From contig OZ243962.1 in NCBI GenBank assembly GCA_965214625.1, positions 1,054,001 to 1,118,000 of the forward strand: a stretch of DNA of 64,000 nt, read 5' to 3'. The translations under genes and the position numbers were made by a program. Each line of letters starts with the position of its first letter. Positions within the stretch are counted from its first letter, which is position 1. Under the pieces are notes generated by a model. It searched no databases. It worked only from the letters and a program-made list of their open reading frames with translations, and was not told the origin of the DNA. Positions 49,391-58,626 of the stretch are shown one piece after another. This stretch comes from G965214625 sp965214625. Lineage in GTDB: Bacteria; Pseudomonadota; Gammaproteobacteria; Arenicellales; Poriferihabitantaceae.

Positions 49391-50650
49391 CTACGGTGAA
49401 CCTTTTTTCCAGGGGAAGCGAGAAAACCAGGCTGTGCGCGAGGACTTCGCCTCGGACAGTTTTGATTGGGCTGCCATGCTGACCGCCAGATTGGCGGCCT
49501 CCGCCATGTTGGTGGCAAACAATAAAGAGGGCATGCTCTCGCGTAAACGCCGGTTGGCAAGATCCGCATTCGTCCCCAGAAGCCGGATAATCAACGGAAT
49601 CTTGATCGGATTGCTTTTATTGACCAGCAACAGGGCATCACAGACTGTATCGCATCGCATGATGCCACCTCCGAACACATTCACCAACACACTGTTGACG
49701 CCCGTTTGAGACAACAGCAATTCGAGCGCACTTCGCACCCGGTTGACCTTCGAATCGGGCGGAATATCCAAAAAATTGGCCGGACACCCGCCACAATGAT
49801 GAATCGCATCGAGCACGGCCATGGACAACCCTGCACCGACCGTGACACAACCGATATCCCCATCCAGGGGAATGTAGTTGAAACCATCCAGGCTCGCCTG
49901 TCGGCGACTCCCCTGGCGCTCACCTTCGCTTTCAAGATGCCGGTTTTCCGGCTGGCGAAACAGGGCATTATTATCAAACGCAATTTTCGCATCCAGTGCC
50001 ACGACCTCTTTATCGACAATGGCCAATGGATTGATTTCAACCAGACTGGCATCCTTGTCGATGAAAAGCCGCACGACACGGGCAATGGTCTCCTGCAACC
50101 GGGACTTGATCGGTTCACCCAATTCAAACTGGTCCAACACGCGTTCCAGCGCGGTCTCATCGACGCCGCCGACAAGACTGACTGAAAGGTAATACACCGA
50201 TTCGGGCATGCGGGCCGTCAGGGCCTCAATATCCACGCCCCCGATTCTTGACAGCAGCAGTCGCATTTCCCGATTTTGATCATCAATCAGCATCGACAGC
50301 GCCATTTCCCGCTCGATGGTCAATGATTGCTCGACATAAACCTGCCTGACTGCCAGCCCTTCCGGTCCGGTTTGCCGCGTCGTCAACCGATGCCCCAGCA
50401 TCGCATTCGCATGACGGCGAATGTCGGCCAGGTCATCCGCCACCCGGATACCGCTCCCCTTGCCCGGCCGGACAAGTGCGCCTTCACCCCGGCCACCGGC
50501 ATGAATCTGCGCCTTGACCATCCATTGGCACCCACCAAGCTGGCTGCCGATTTCCTCTGCCTGTTCGGCAGTGGAAGCGACACCACCTTCGGGAATCCTG
50601 ACACCGTATGAGTGCAACAGTTGCTTGGCCTGAAATTCCTGGATATTCAT
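49391..50650 (-). CDS. Succinyl-CoA synthetase/malate-CoA ligase-like beta subunit
   Basis: This 419-aa protein has an ATP-grasp domain (about 1-240) and a CoA-ligase domain. The start MNIQEFQAKQLLHSYGV was chosen because it matches the family N-terminus. The longer frame to 50767 overlaps the oxidoreductase. The phosphate-loop text reads HAGGRGEGALVR instead of the usual HAGGRGKAGG, so an expected lysine is Glu. VNVFGGGIMRCDTV is intact. A C-terminal tail (about 395-419) is unusually basic. It is a divergent paralogue. Confidence 0.8.
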   Translation of the reverse strand: MNIQEFQAKQLLHSYGVRIPEGGVASTAEQAEEIGSQLGGCQWMVKAQIHAGGRGEGALVRPGKGSGIRVADDLADIRRHANAMLGHRLTTRQTGPEGLAVRQVYVEQSLTIEREMALSMLIDDQNREMRLLLSRIGGVDIEALTARMPESVYYLSVSLVGGVDETALERVLDQFELGEPIKSRLQETIARVVRLFIDKDASLVEINPLAIVDKEVVALDAKIAFDNNALFRQPENRHLESEGERQGSRRQASLDGFNYIPLDGDIGCVTVGAGLSMAVLDAIHHCGGCPANFLDIPPDSKVNRVRSALELLLSQTGVNSVLVNVFGGGIMRCDTVCDALLLVNKSNPIKIPLIIRLLGTNADLANRRLRESMPSLLFATNMAEAANLAVSMAAQSKLSEAKSSRTAWFSRFPWKKGSP

Positions 50651-50678
50651 GATGAACGTCTGTTGTCCGGTATCGGGG

Positions 50679-51665
50679 CTAGCTGACCTCAAGCACAATT
50701 TTGCCAAAATGGCGACTCGCTTCCATGGTCTGGTGGGCCAATGCGGCGGCCTCAAGCGGGAACACATCGGATATCAACGGCACAATCGACCGCTCGGCAA
50801 ACAACGGCATCACCTCGTCAGTAAATCGACCGATAATAGATGCTTTCTCCTCAATCGCCCGCGACCTCAGGACAGAACCGATGATTTGCTGGCGTTTGAC
50901 CATCATCAGGGCCAGATTCAGTTCCGCCCGAATACCGCCACTGACACCGATCTGGAGCAATTTGCCGCCAACCGCCAGGGATTTCATGTTGGCAGAGAGG
51001 TACGGCCCGCCAATATGGTCCAGGATCACATCAACCCCCTTGTTGGAAGTGATGACCTGAATATCCTCCGCGAATGACCGGTTCTGATAATCAATCACAT
51101 AGTGGGCACCCAGCTGTTTGACCCCGGTCAGCTTTGAGGGGGAAGCCGTGACAATCATTTTCGTGTCTGGGACCAGATGCTGACACAGATGGATGGCCGA
51201 AGTACTGACGCCACCCCCACCCCCGTGAATCAACACCGTTTGATGATCGGCCAATCCGGCCAGAAGAAAAAGATTCAGATAGGCGGTCAGATACGTTTCA
51301 CAGACACAGGCCGCCTGATTGAAGGTCATTGAGTCCGGTATGGGTATCAGGTGGTCCGCATAGGCGGATGCATATTCGGCATACCCGCCTCCGCCGACCA
51401 GCGCCATCACCCGATCCCCGACTTGCCACCTTCGCTCATTGGTCGCAACTTGCGCCACACTGCCGGCAACTTCCAAGCCCAGCACCTCTGACTCCCCTTT
51501 GGGTGGCGCATAGTGACCCTGACGTTGAACAATGTCGGGGCGGTTCACCGTGGTCGACTTGACCTTGACCAAAACCTGATTTTGCTTCATTTCAGGAATC
51601 GCCATATTGTCGACATATTCCATCATGTCAGAACTGCCAAACCCTTTTAGTCGTATTGCTTTCAC
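50679..51665 (-). CDS. NAD(P)H quinone oxidoreductase-type medium-chain dehydrogenase
   Basis: This 328-aa protein belongs to the zinc-free MDR/PIG3-like branch. VNRPDIVQRQGHYAPPKGESEVLGLEVAG and LIHGGGGGVSTSAIHLC are visible. The latter is the NADPH-binding loop. It begins the minus-strand run that leads into the ligase pair. Substrates of the family are quinones or enones, with no clue to which. Confidence 0.8.
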   Translation of the reverse strand: MKAIRLKGFGSSDMMEYVDNMAIPEMKQNQVLVKVKSTTVNRPDIVQRQGHYAPPKGESEVLGLEVAGSVAQVATNERRWQVGDRVMALVGGGGYAEYASAYADHLIPIPDSMTFNQAACVCETYLTAYLNLFLLAGLADHQTVLIHGGGGGVSTSAIHLCQHLVPDTKMIVTASPSKLTGVKQLGAHYVIDYQNRSFAEDIQVITSNKGVDVILDHIGGPYLSANMKSLAVGGKLLQIGVSGGIRAELNLALMMVKRQQIIGSVLRSRAIEEKASIIGRFTDEVMPLFAERSIVPLISDVFPLEAAALAHQTMEASRHFGKIVLEVS

Positions 51666-52081
51666 CGCCCCTGCCGATATCTCTCTAAACGGACCGATAG
51701 ACTGCCCGTTGTGTCAAAGCCACTGTGCTCAGACATACAATATATCTAATAAATCCCTGATGCAACGTATTTTCCAATCCACAAAACACATCGGTCACAC
51801 ATGTCGGCCGACCTCATCGATGAGGTCAGACCGGTTCGGCTGATCGGTCGGATTGAATCTGTTCGGTCAGGTTAAGCGATTGTCAGTCTTGTCTGCTGTC
51901 GATTGATCGACTCATGTATAATCGTGCCGCACGACAGGTCAACGGCCTGATTCATTCATCAACCGACTGACTTGACAGGGGCAAATCCAGGATCACGACC
52001 TGGTGATGGGGATGCGCCCGTTTTGTACCCCGGCGCCTGTTGATCTCACTTATCCATGAACTGCTAATTGACATCGCGACT
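51666..52081. promoter_or_regulatory. Divergent promoter region with an 18-bp palindrome
   Basis: A perfect palindrome, GACCTCATCGATGAGGTC, lies at 51810-51827. A TATAAT at 51917-51922 may drive the downstream hydrolase. Its -35 is poor. The leader between about 51930 and 52081 includes a short stem CCAGG/CCTGG near 51988-52005. No gene was recognised. Confidence 0.45.
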
Positions 52082-52861
52082 ATGACATATTGGATCCGTT
52101 TCGAACACAATAACGAAATTGCGTTTGGCACACTGCATGCGACACAAATTCAACTCTACGACGGCGACATGTTCGACCAGCCATCGCCTGTCAATCGGTC
52201 CGTTTCCATTGATGACGTGAGATTGCTCACGCCCTGCAAGCCGACCAAAATGCTTGCGTTGTGGAACAACTTTCATGCTACGAAAGAAAAGAACAACCTC
52301 CCCCAACCCCAACATCCATGGTATTTCGTCAAAACTGAAAATTCCTTTGCACCCGCCCATTCGGTTATTCGGCGACCCGACATCTGCAGCGGGAAAATTC
52401 TATTTGAGGGGGAACTCGGTATCGTGATCGGCAAGACCTGTCAAGCAGTGCCGGTCGAGGAAATAAAGCACTGTATATTCGGATATACCTGTATCAATGA
52501 TGTGACCGCATTGGAATTTCTGTTCAACGAAGCCGCATTCACCCATTGGTCACGGGCAAAGTGTTTTGATGGTTTCGGTGTCTTCGGACCCACCATTGCG
52601 ACGGGTATCGACCCCGATCATCTGACCGTCAAGACCTATCTGGTCGGCCCGGAAACCCAGCAGCGCCAAAATTATCCGGTCAGTGACATGCTCTTTTCGC
52701 CCCACCAAATTGCCAGTGCCATCTCGTATGATATGACGCTGTATCCCGGGGATATCATTGCCTGCGGCACCTCGTTGGGCGCCGGGGCGATGAAAGACGG
52801 CTGGAAGGTCGAGATTGTGATTGATGGGGTGGGCAGGCTCGTCAATACCTACCGCGAATGA
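52082..52861 (+). CDS. Fumarylacetoacetate hydrolase family protein
   Basis: This protein of about 259 aa starts MTYWIRFEHNNEIAFG. It has an FAH C-terminal domain with metal-binding EGELGIVIGK near residue 120 and NDVTALEF near 152. YPGDIIACGTSLGAG is the family tail. Members hydrolyse C-C bonds, or decarboxylate or tautomerise keto acids. The ATG at 52082 was chosen over 52040 because it starts the family domain directly. The substrate is unknown. Confidence 0.8.
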   Translation: MTYWIRFEHNNEIAFGTLHATQIQLYDGDMFDQPSPVNRSVSIDDVRLLTPCKPTKMLALWNNFHATKEKNNLPQPQHPWYFVKTENSFAPAHSVIRRPDICSGKILFEGELGIVIGKTCQAVPVEEIKHCIFGYTCINDVTALEFLFNEAAFTHWSRAKCFDGFGVFGPTIATGIDPDHLTVKTYLVGPETQQRQNYPVSDMLFSPHQIASAISYDMTLYPGDIIACGTSLGAGAMKDGWKVEIVIDGVGRLVNTYRE

Positions 52862-52978
52862 CCCGGATGCAGTGTATTGCCACGATCACAGCACCTCTCA
52901 AAACCGAACGGTGCCCAACCGTCAAATCGATGTTCCACTATCAGTGTTCCGGGCTACACCGACTATCCGGTGAAACGT

Positions 52979-54721
52979 TTAACCGGCGATGTCGTTGACC
53001 GCCTCCAGTTTTTCACTGTCCGGATAAACACTGACCCTGGGGACGATACCTCGGGCAATTTCATCTTGCATCGCTTCCCAATATTGGGTTCCGAGCAGTG
53101 CTTGATGTCTTGTGTTGAACACATGGCGCATGGACCGATAGGGTAGACACAGGCCGGTGGTCAATTCTTCAGGCAAAAAAACCACCCCCTCTTCAAAATA
53201 CCAGTCCGGAATCTCTTCTTCTCCCTCGACTCGATCAAGATTGGTCCTGATCTTCACCTCGGATAACACCTCCAAGGCATCATAATCATACAAATACACC
53301 TTGGAATACATCGTGACACCATAGTTTCTGGCATCCAGGTCCTTATTGAAAATGTTGGCCGCCGCGTTGTTTTTGATACAGTATCCCAGGTTGATCATCA
53401 CCGTTTCGGCCTGCCTCGCCGAAGCGGTTTTCAGATAAACCGGCAACGGGATGAGTTTCCTTTGAACAATCAGGTAGCGGAAAATAATCGCGTCATCGTC
53501 ATCAATGACACTGTGACTGGCATACGTCAGGATTTCTCGAAGCAATGCGGCATCAAACCAGATTTTGGGCACGCGAAGCTTATAAAAGATGATACTGTCC
53601 AGCATGCTGTCAGTGCGGTTGATCTGATGTACCTCGGTATATTTTTTAAGAACAGACTCAACCCCCTCAAACTTGCCCCATTTGTATTGCGCCGTCGGCA
53701 CATTGCGCACCACTTTCAAATGGTAAGCTGAACCCGGTGTTGCGAAGCCGATGGAGACCGTGCCTCTGGCCCCCTGGGAAACCGTTAACCGCTCGCCGCT
53801 GTCTCTGATTTCCTGTTCAATCTCATTGATTACCGCCACCTTGCCTAGATGATTGTATCCGATCGTTGAATAATGCAGCCCAATGGGACGCATGGGCATA
53901 ATGCTTTTAAGAAAAGCACATAATTCGTGATAATAATGATTGGTCACGTGGAAATTGGCCAGTGTCGAGCTGAACATGTTGTGTGCATACGTGATGCTGG
54001 TAATGACCGCATCGGCATAAATTCCCCTTTCCCCATTGAGCAATGCGATGATAAAGGGACGGTACTTGTGTCCCTTAAAGTCAAAGCGCCCGACAAGATA
54101 GCCGCCCCGGTTCCGATAAAAACCCGCCTTGAACATTTGAATGGATTCCGGGCAGGACACAGCCCCAATATCGAGCTTGAGGTTCCGTCTGACCCGTTCT
54201 AAAATCAGCTGGGCATCCCGCTGCCTGTCTTCATAGGGAACCGCAAACCGCTCGGTACCGAGCACCTGATCCATCGTATCCAGCGTCATACGGCCGTTTA
54301 ACTCGATTTCCAGATAGCATTCATGGGCCTGACCCGGGGGCAGTTTCTTCAGGTGATGGGACGAATAGTCCTCTGCTCTCCACTCACTTAGATAAATTTT
54401 CCGCCGGACCGAATGCAAATAGGCCAGTGACAAATCGGAATGATATCTGTCCTGCGTGATTTCCCGGTAACGTTGCTCAATATCGTTCCACAGTGCTTCC
54501 CGCTTTCGGATCACCGGATACTTGGTGGTAATTTCCTCGCTGAGTTGTTTGATGCTGACGCTGTACAGTTGCAACCGCAAACTGCTTAATTGCAAGGATT
54601 GCCGGTGATTGCGCGCTTCAAACGCCTGTTTGGCAAGCCGTGGGATGTCACAGAATTGTCCGTAAAACAGGTCAAATTCCTGACACAGCGACTCGATTAT
54701 ACGGTTTTTGATCTGGTTCAC
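52979..54721 (-). CDS. aceK: Isocitrate dehydrogenase kinase/phosphatase
   Basis: This 580-aa bifunctional enzyme phosphorylates and dephosphorylates isocitrate dehydrogenase, thereby sending isocitrate into the glyoxylate shunt. The N-terminal regulatory part is helical. The ATP loop is SQGARGTVSIGFATPGSAYHLK. CEKFDLLPV-type tail is not obvious, but the length fits AceK (578 in E. coli). The start is GTG with no clear ribosome site. The partner aceA lies 15 kb away rather than adjacent. Confidence 0.93.
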   Translation of the reverse strand: MNQIKNRIIESLCQEFDLFYGQFCDIPRLAKQAFEARNHRQSLQLSSLRLQLYSVSIKQLSEEITTKYPVIRKREALWNDIEQRYREITQDRYHSDLSLAYLHSVRRKIYLSEWRAEDYSSHHLKKLPPGQAHECYLEIELNGRMTLDTMDQVLGTERFAVPYEDRQRDAQLILERVRRNLKLDIGAVSCPESIQMFKAGFYRNRGGYLVGRFDFKGHKYRPFIIALLNGERGIYADAVITSITYAHNMFSSTLANFHVTNHYYHELCAFLKSIMPMRPIGLHYSTIGYNHLGKVAVINEIEQEIRDSGERLTVSQGARGTVSIGFATPGSAYHLKVVRNVPTAQYKWGKFEGVESVLKKYTEVHQINRTDSMLDSIIFYKLRVPKIWFDAALLREILTYASHSVIDDDDAIIFRYLIVQRKLIPLPVYLKTASARQAETVMINLGYCIKNNAAANIFNKDLDARNYGVTMYSKVYLYDYDALEVLSEVKIRTNLDRVEGEEEIPDWYFEEGVVFLPEELTTGLCLPYRSMRHVFNTRHQALLGTQYWEAMQDEIARGIVPRVSVYPDSEKLEAVNDIAG

Positions 54722-54917
54722 TGGGTCATATTCAAATCGGTGTCACGCATTTCTCCGTGCTGCCACAGGACTTTCCGTCGTCAACGTTCCGCATGAATCA
54801 ACCCGCGGACTGGCAACATACTAGGACGATGCTTTGTCCGTCACATCCTTCACTGTCTTCACCAGGCAAAAACACCCGGAGAGGGACGATCCGGTGACCG
54901 ATTTCGGGCTTACTGCT

Positions 54918-55583
54918 TCAAAACGATCTGTGTCTGACACTTTTGGCCACCGCGGATTTGCTGACAAGATCGAAATAACCCCGACCCGTCTTTTTCCGTT
55001 TTCGCCTCAATCGAAAACCCATCAACAATACAAAGACAACTCCATAGATCATGGGTTCGGTATCATCCACCCTGGTTATCCATAAAAAATGGACCACGCC
55101 GCATACTCCGGCAACATAGACACCCTTGTGCAATCGGTTCCATGCATGACCCATCCTTCTTCGTATCGCCATGGGCGATGTGACGGCAAGGCCGAACAGA
55201 ATGACGAATCCCAAAAATCCGACGGTGATATACGGTCGGTCCAGGATATCCTCGTACAGGAAGGTAAAACTCAACGCAAGGTCAAATACCAGATAAATCA
55301 CAAAATGCAAACCCACATAAAAAAAACAGTACAGTCCAATCAAACGCCGGAAATGAATCAGCCATCCTGATCGACTCACTTGGGCGAGCGGGGACACCGC
55401 CAGGGTCAACAACAGTATTCGCAAACCCCATTGTCCTGTTTCATGCGTCAGTGTCTCGACGGGATTGACGCCCAACGCCTGACCGGCATACCTAAAAATC
55501 AGCCAGGCGAGCGGCGTCAGTGCCAATACATGGATAACCGGCTTATAGATCCATCTGATTTTTTTTATCCCGGGCGAACGCAT
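54918..55583 (-). CDS. msrQ: Methionine sulfoxide reductase haem-binding subunit
   Basis: This 221-aa membrane b-type cytochrome has about five to six helices (ferric-reductase-like domain). It has histidines in RRLIGLYCFFYVGLHFVIYL and KGVYVAGVCGVVHFLW. It passes electrons from the quinone pool to MsrP for repair of oxidised periplasmic proteins. It starts 5 bp after the msrP stop codon, so the two are one operon. Confidence 0.93.
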   Translation of the reverse strand: MRSPGIKKIRWIYKPVIHVLALTPLAWLIFRYAGQALGVNPVETLTHETGQWGLRILLLTLAVSPLAQVSRSGWLIHFRRLIGLYCFFYVGLHFVIYLVFDLALSFTFLYEDILDRPYITVGFLGFVILFGLAVTSPMAIRRRMGHAWNRLHKGVYVAGVCGVVHFLWITRVDDTEPMIYGVVFVLLMGFRLRRKRKKTGRGYFDLVSKSAVAKSVRHRSF

Positions 55584-55588
55584 TGCAT

Positions 55589-56560
55589 TTAATAAAACCG
55601 GGTGAGATCCATGTCCTTGTAAAGATGGGCAACCTGTTCCTCGTAACCGTTGAACATGAGTGTGTCCCGCTTGAAATATTCGCCGATACGACGTTCCCGA
55701 CTTTGACTCCAGCGGCGATGGGGTACCGTCGGATTGACATTCGAATAAAACCCATATTCACGGGCATTGGCCAGGTTCCAACTGGTCGGCGGTTCGGCTT
55801 CCGTAAATGAAATGCGGACAATAGATTTGATGCTTTTGAATCCGTATTTCCAGGGTACAACCAGTCGAAGCGGTGCACCGTTCTGATTCGGCATGACTTT
55901 CCCATACAGACCGACTGCCAGCAGGGTTAGCGGATTGAGTGCCTCATCAAGTCGCAGTCCTTCGCGATAGGGCCAGTCCAGCACCCGACTGCGTTGTCCC
56001 GGCAGTGGATTGTCCTGATCATAAACCGTCTCAAAAGCCACATACTTCGCTTTACTCGTCGGCGCAAACCGTTTGACCAGATCCGCAAGCGGAAAACCTA
56101 CCCAGGGAACCACCATCGACCACGCTTCCACGCAGCGCAGCCGATAGATTCGTTCTTCCAGTGCATGCGGTTTGAGAATATCCTCAAGACTGTATATCCC
56201 CGGTTTGTCACATTCCCCATCGATCGTCACCGACCACGGGTCGGTACTCAATGCGTCTGCATTGCGGACCGGGTCCTCCTTGCGCGTTCCAAGTTCGTAG
56301 AAATTGTTATACGAACTGATTTCCTCAAATGTATTTAATTCCTCGCCTTCCAGACGATACGTCGTCTCAGCCGATTCGATCCGCCCTGCCAGACCCGCGA
56401 CCGCCGCCCAGGCCAATGTGGGAAAGTACGTCGCAAGCGAAAGTCCAGCCCCGCTGGCCATACCGCGTTTAATGAACTGACGACGTTTTTTATACAGTTG
56501 TTCATCGGTGACCTGATTTTCACTGATGTCATCATTCTGTTTTTTGTTGATCTGGATCAC
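55589..56560 (-). CDS. msrP: Methionine sulfoxide reductase molybdenum subunit
   Basis: This protein of about 323 aa carries a Tat signal (RRQFIKRG near residue 28, then hydrophobic, ending TLAWA) and a molybdopterin domain with the Mo-ligand cysteine in YRLRCVEAWSMVVPW. The start is decided by the ribosome site: GGGGGGAGGACAA leads into GTG ATC CAG at 56560. An ATG 15 bp further upstream places the Shine-Dalgarno inside the gene. E. coli MsrP is 334 aa. It repairs Met-sulfoxide in periplasmic proteins. Confidence 0.93.
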   Translation of the reverse strand: MIQINKKQNDDISENQVTDEQLYKKRRQFIKRGMASGAGLSLATYFPTLAWAAVAGLAGRIESAETTYRLEGEELNTFEEISSYNNFYELGTRKEDPVRNADALSTDPWSVTIDGECDKPGIYSLEDILKPHALEERIYRLRCVEAWSMVVPWVGFPLADLVKRFAPTSKAKYVAFETVYDQDNPLPGQRSRVLDWPYREGLRLDEALNPLTLLAVGLYGKVMPNQNGAPLRLVVPWKYGFKSIKSIVRISFTEAEPPTSWNLANAREYGFYSNVNPTVPHRRWSQSRERRIGEYFKRDTLMFNGYEEQVAHLYKDMDLTRFY

Positions 56561-56890
56561 TTGTCCTCCCCCCATGCGTTCATTCAGTATTAGTTGTCTT
56601 TGGTCCACGATAGTTCCAGCCGTTGGCTCGCCCCGGTCATTGTCACCCATGGGTGTAGCCAATCCAAACTGTCCGTCCACTTTGCATCCAGATGGCGTAT
56701 CAGGAAAGCCAACCGACATGGGGTTGACAAATCAACTCTGCCCACGCTGGATTGGCACACAATCCGACAACACATCAGATCATACCACGGGGATTGACGA
56801 GGCACTCACTGCCGACCTCATCCACCCGACAGACAACTCTTAGATCAACACGACAGAAAATCGATAGCCGCAATTACAAAAAGACTGCTC

Positions 56891-56953
56891 CCTACAGGCT
56901 CCTACAGGCTGATGTCAACCGGAGACAATTCGGATACAATTCGGATACAATTC
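56891..56953. repeat. Two adjacent short tandem repeats upstream of the RTX gene
   Basis: CCTACAGGCT occurs twice in tandem (56891-56910). ACAATTCGGAT occurs twice and a half at 56925-56953. The units are 10 and 11 bp, close to one DNA turn. They lie about 125-185 bp before the RTX start codon and may be regulator sites or slippage products. Confidence 0.65.
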
Positions 56954-57077
56954 TGCCATAGCACTAAAGATGGATCAGTTTGGCGTGTTTTGACACGAGG
57001 TGACCGGCAGATTGGATTGTTGTCCGATCATTGGTAATTTTGCACAAAAAGAGATGGGCTGGAATATTGAGGACATT

Positions 57078-58223
57078 ATGATTTCGAGAAAGATTCTTTT
57101 TGCTCCGCTGGCGGCACTGGCGTGCGTCTTCGCAATGCCCGTGATGGCCGCAGAAGACGAATTTGAAGTGGAATTGGCAATCCCTTCGGAAATTGAGGGT
57201 CAGGTCGATCCCTTCGGCAGGGCACCGTCTTTCACCGTCCGTGCTTATAATGGAGCACACACTCTGTCAGGCTCCTGGTACCAGAGCGGCCTTTGGCACA
57301 GGTGGTTGGTTTATACCCCTTCTCAGGCTGTCAGAGATAGAGGTCTGTTTAGCAATGGAGATCAGTGGGCTTACAGCATAGTGGGAACCAACGGAGACGA
57401 CCGGGTTCGGGCGCAGAAGTACAAGGACCAGAGATTGGATTTCGAACCGGACATGCCGGAGGGTCTGGAGTACACCATGCAAATCAATACGGATGAGGCC
57501 GGCGTCGACATTTTTACTGGCGGGGGCAACGACACCGTCTACGGGAGTGACGGAAATGACCAGATCAGCCCGGATGGTAACGTGCATAAGCAAGGGAAGA
57601 CCAGCTCGACGTGGAGTGGGTCGTTCGAGGAACTGGGTTGCTGGGAAAGCACCGCACAGAAGCAATGCGAGAAGCTGACCGACACGGGAACCAAGCGCTA
57701 TTACGGCAAGGACGGCGATGACCTGCTGCAGGGTGGGTCGGATGATGACCTTCTGATCGGTGGCCGGGGCAACGATCGGCTTTACGGCGGTGCGGGAGAC
57801 GATATATTGCGAGGCAACCGGGGCGACGACTATCTGTATGGTGAGGCGGGCAACGACCGGCTTTATGGCGGCCGGGGTAACGACCGGCTTGACGGCGGCA
57901 CCGGCAATGATTTCCTGTGGGGAGGTCGTGGCCGCGACCGGCTTACCGGTGGCCCGGGCTCGGACTTCATGAACGGCTCGGCGGGGCACGACATATTCGA
58001 CTTGCATGGCAACGAGGAAGGAGATCGTGACGTGATCCTGGCTGATCGTGACGACAACATAAGGAGTCAGCCCCTATGGCAGGGGGTACAACGTATCGCC
58101 ATCGGCGACGTGACCCTGCCGAATATTTCGATCGGGGGCTGGAGCTATACTCTGGATGCCAACAAATTGAAGGACTTTGCCTACCGGGTGGACGGGGCGG
58201 ATATCATCTACTGGAAGAATTGA
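57078..58223 (+). CDS. RTX-repeat calcium-binding secreted protein
   Basis: This 381-aa protein has a Sec signal peptide (about 1-25, ending PVMA|AEDE). A GAGG ribosome site precedes the ATG at 57078. A unique N-terminal domain (about 26-135) follows. Nonapeptide repeats run from about 155 to 315, with units such as GGRGNDRLYGG and GGAGDDILRG. These form a calcium-filled beta roll. No C-terminal type I secretion signal or ABC exporter was seen. The N-terminal Sec signal indicates export to the periplasm first. The Slam-like gene starts 400 bp downstream in the same direction. Confidence 0.85.
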   Translation: MISRKILFAPLAALACVFAMPVMAAEDEFEVELAIPSEIEGQVDPFGRAPSFTVRAYNGAHTLSGSWYQSGLWHRWLVYTPSQAVRDRGLFSNGDQWAYSIVGTNGDDRVRAQKYKDQRLDFEPDMPEGLEYTMQINTDEAGVDIFTGGGNDTVYGSDGNDQISPDGNVHKQGKTSSTWSGSFEELGCWESTAQKQCEKLTDTGTKRYYGKDGDDLLQGGSDDDLLIGGRGNDRLYGGAGDDILRGNRGDDYLYGEAGNDRLYGGRGNDRLDGGTGNDFLWGGRGRDRLTGGPGSDFMNGSAGHDIFDLHGNEEGDRDVILADRDDNIRSQPLWQGVQRIAIGDVTLPNISIGGWSYTLDANKLKDFAYRVDGADIIYWKN

Positions 58224-58289
58224 CAATTTCGCCGTCATGCGGTGACGGCGATTCTGGCGGGCTGTCTGGACACAGCTATATCGGGTAAA

Positions 58290-58530
58290 ACGACTGTGTT
58301 GTTGTATCTGGCAGGGTTGCAGGACGATTAATCGCCACTCCCGATTGATAAACCCGAACATTGGTTTGAAATTCATCGTGTAGTGCATTTTCCTGCAATC
58401 CTTGATCCAGTAGCCCGGATACAGCCCGTCCAGGCGCATATCGTTGACATAGTCGAGTTGCTTGATGATGGCGTAAGTGCCCAAGTTGCGCTGTCTGGCC
58501 TGTCTCGACGCATTCTTGTAGACCGGTCGT
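58290..58530 (-). pseudogene. C-terminal remnant of an aminoacyl-tRNA:protein transferase (Bpt/Ate type)
   Basis: The minus-strand reading RNLGTYAIIKQLDYVND leads to GYWIKDCRKMHYTMNFKP and ends near EWRLI. This matches the last quarter of leucyl/arginyl-tRNA--protein transferases (phrases LGTYA..., LGYWI...KM.Y..F.P). The start and N-terminal cysteines are absent. The upstream frame reads into unrelated sequence near 58530. No intact copy is in this window. It fills most of the 58224-58626 gap. Confidence 0.6.
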
Positions 58531-58626
58531 TTCTGCCCCCGGCGTTGCGTTGTTAACCGGGGGCGAACAGCGTTCGGTCAAGTCGGCGCTCATTTTCCGA
58601 TATTACAGTCTTGCGGCTTGATTTTT

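Noticed and set aside
56560..56719. Longer N-terminus for MsrP from 56719
   Set aside because: A strong Shine-Dalgarno lies between 56575 and the GTG at 56560, and the Tat signal needs no such extension.
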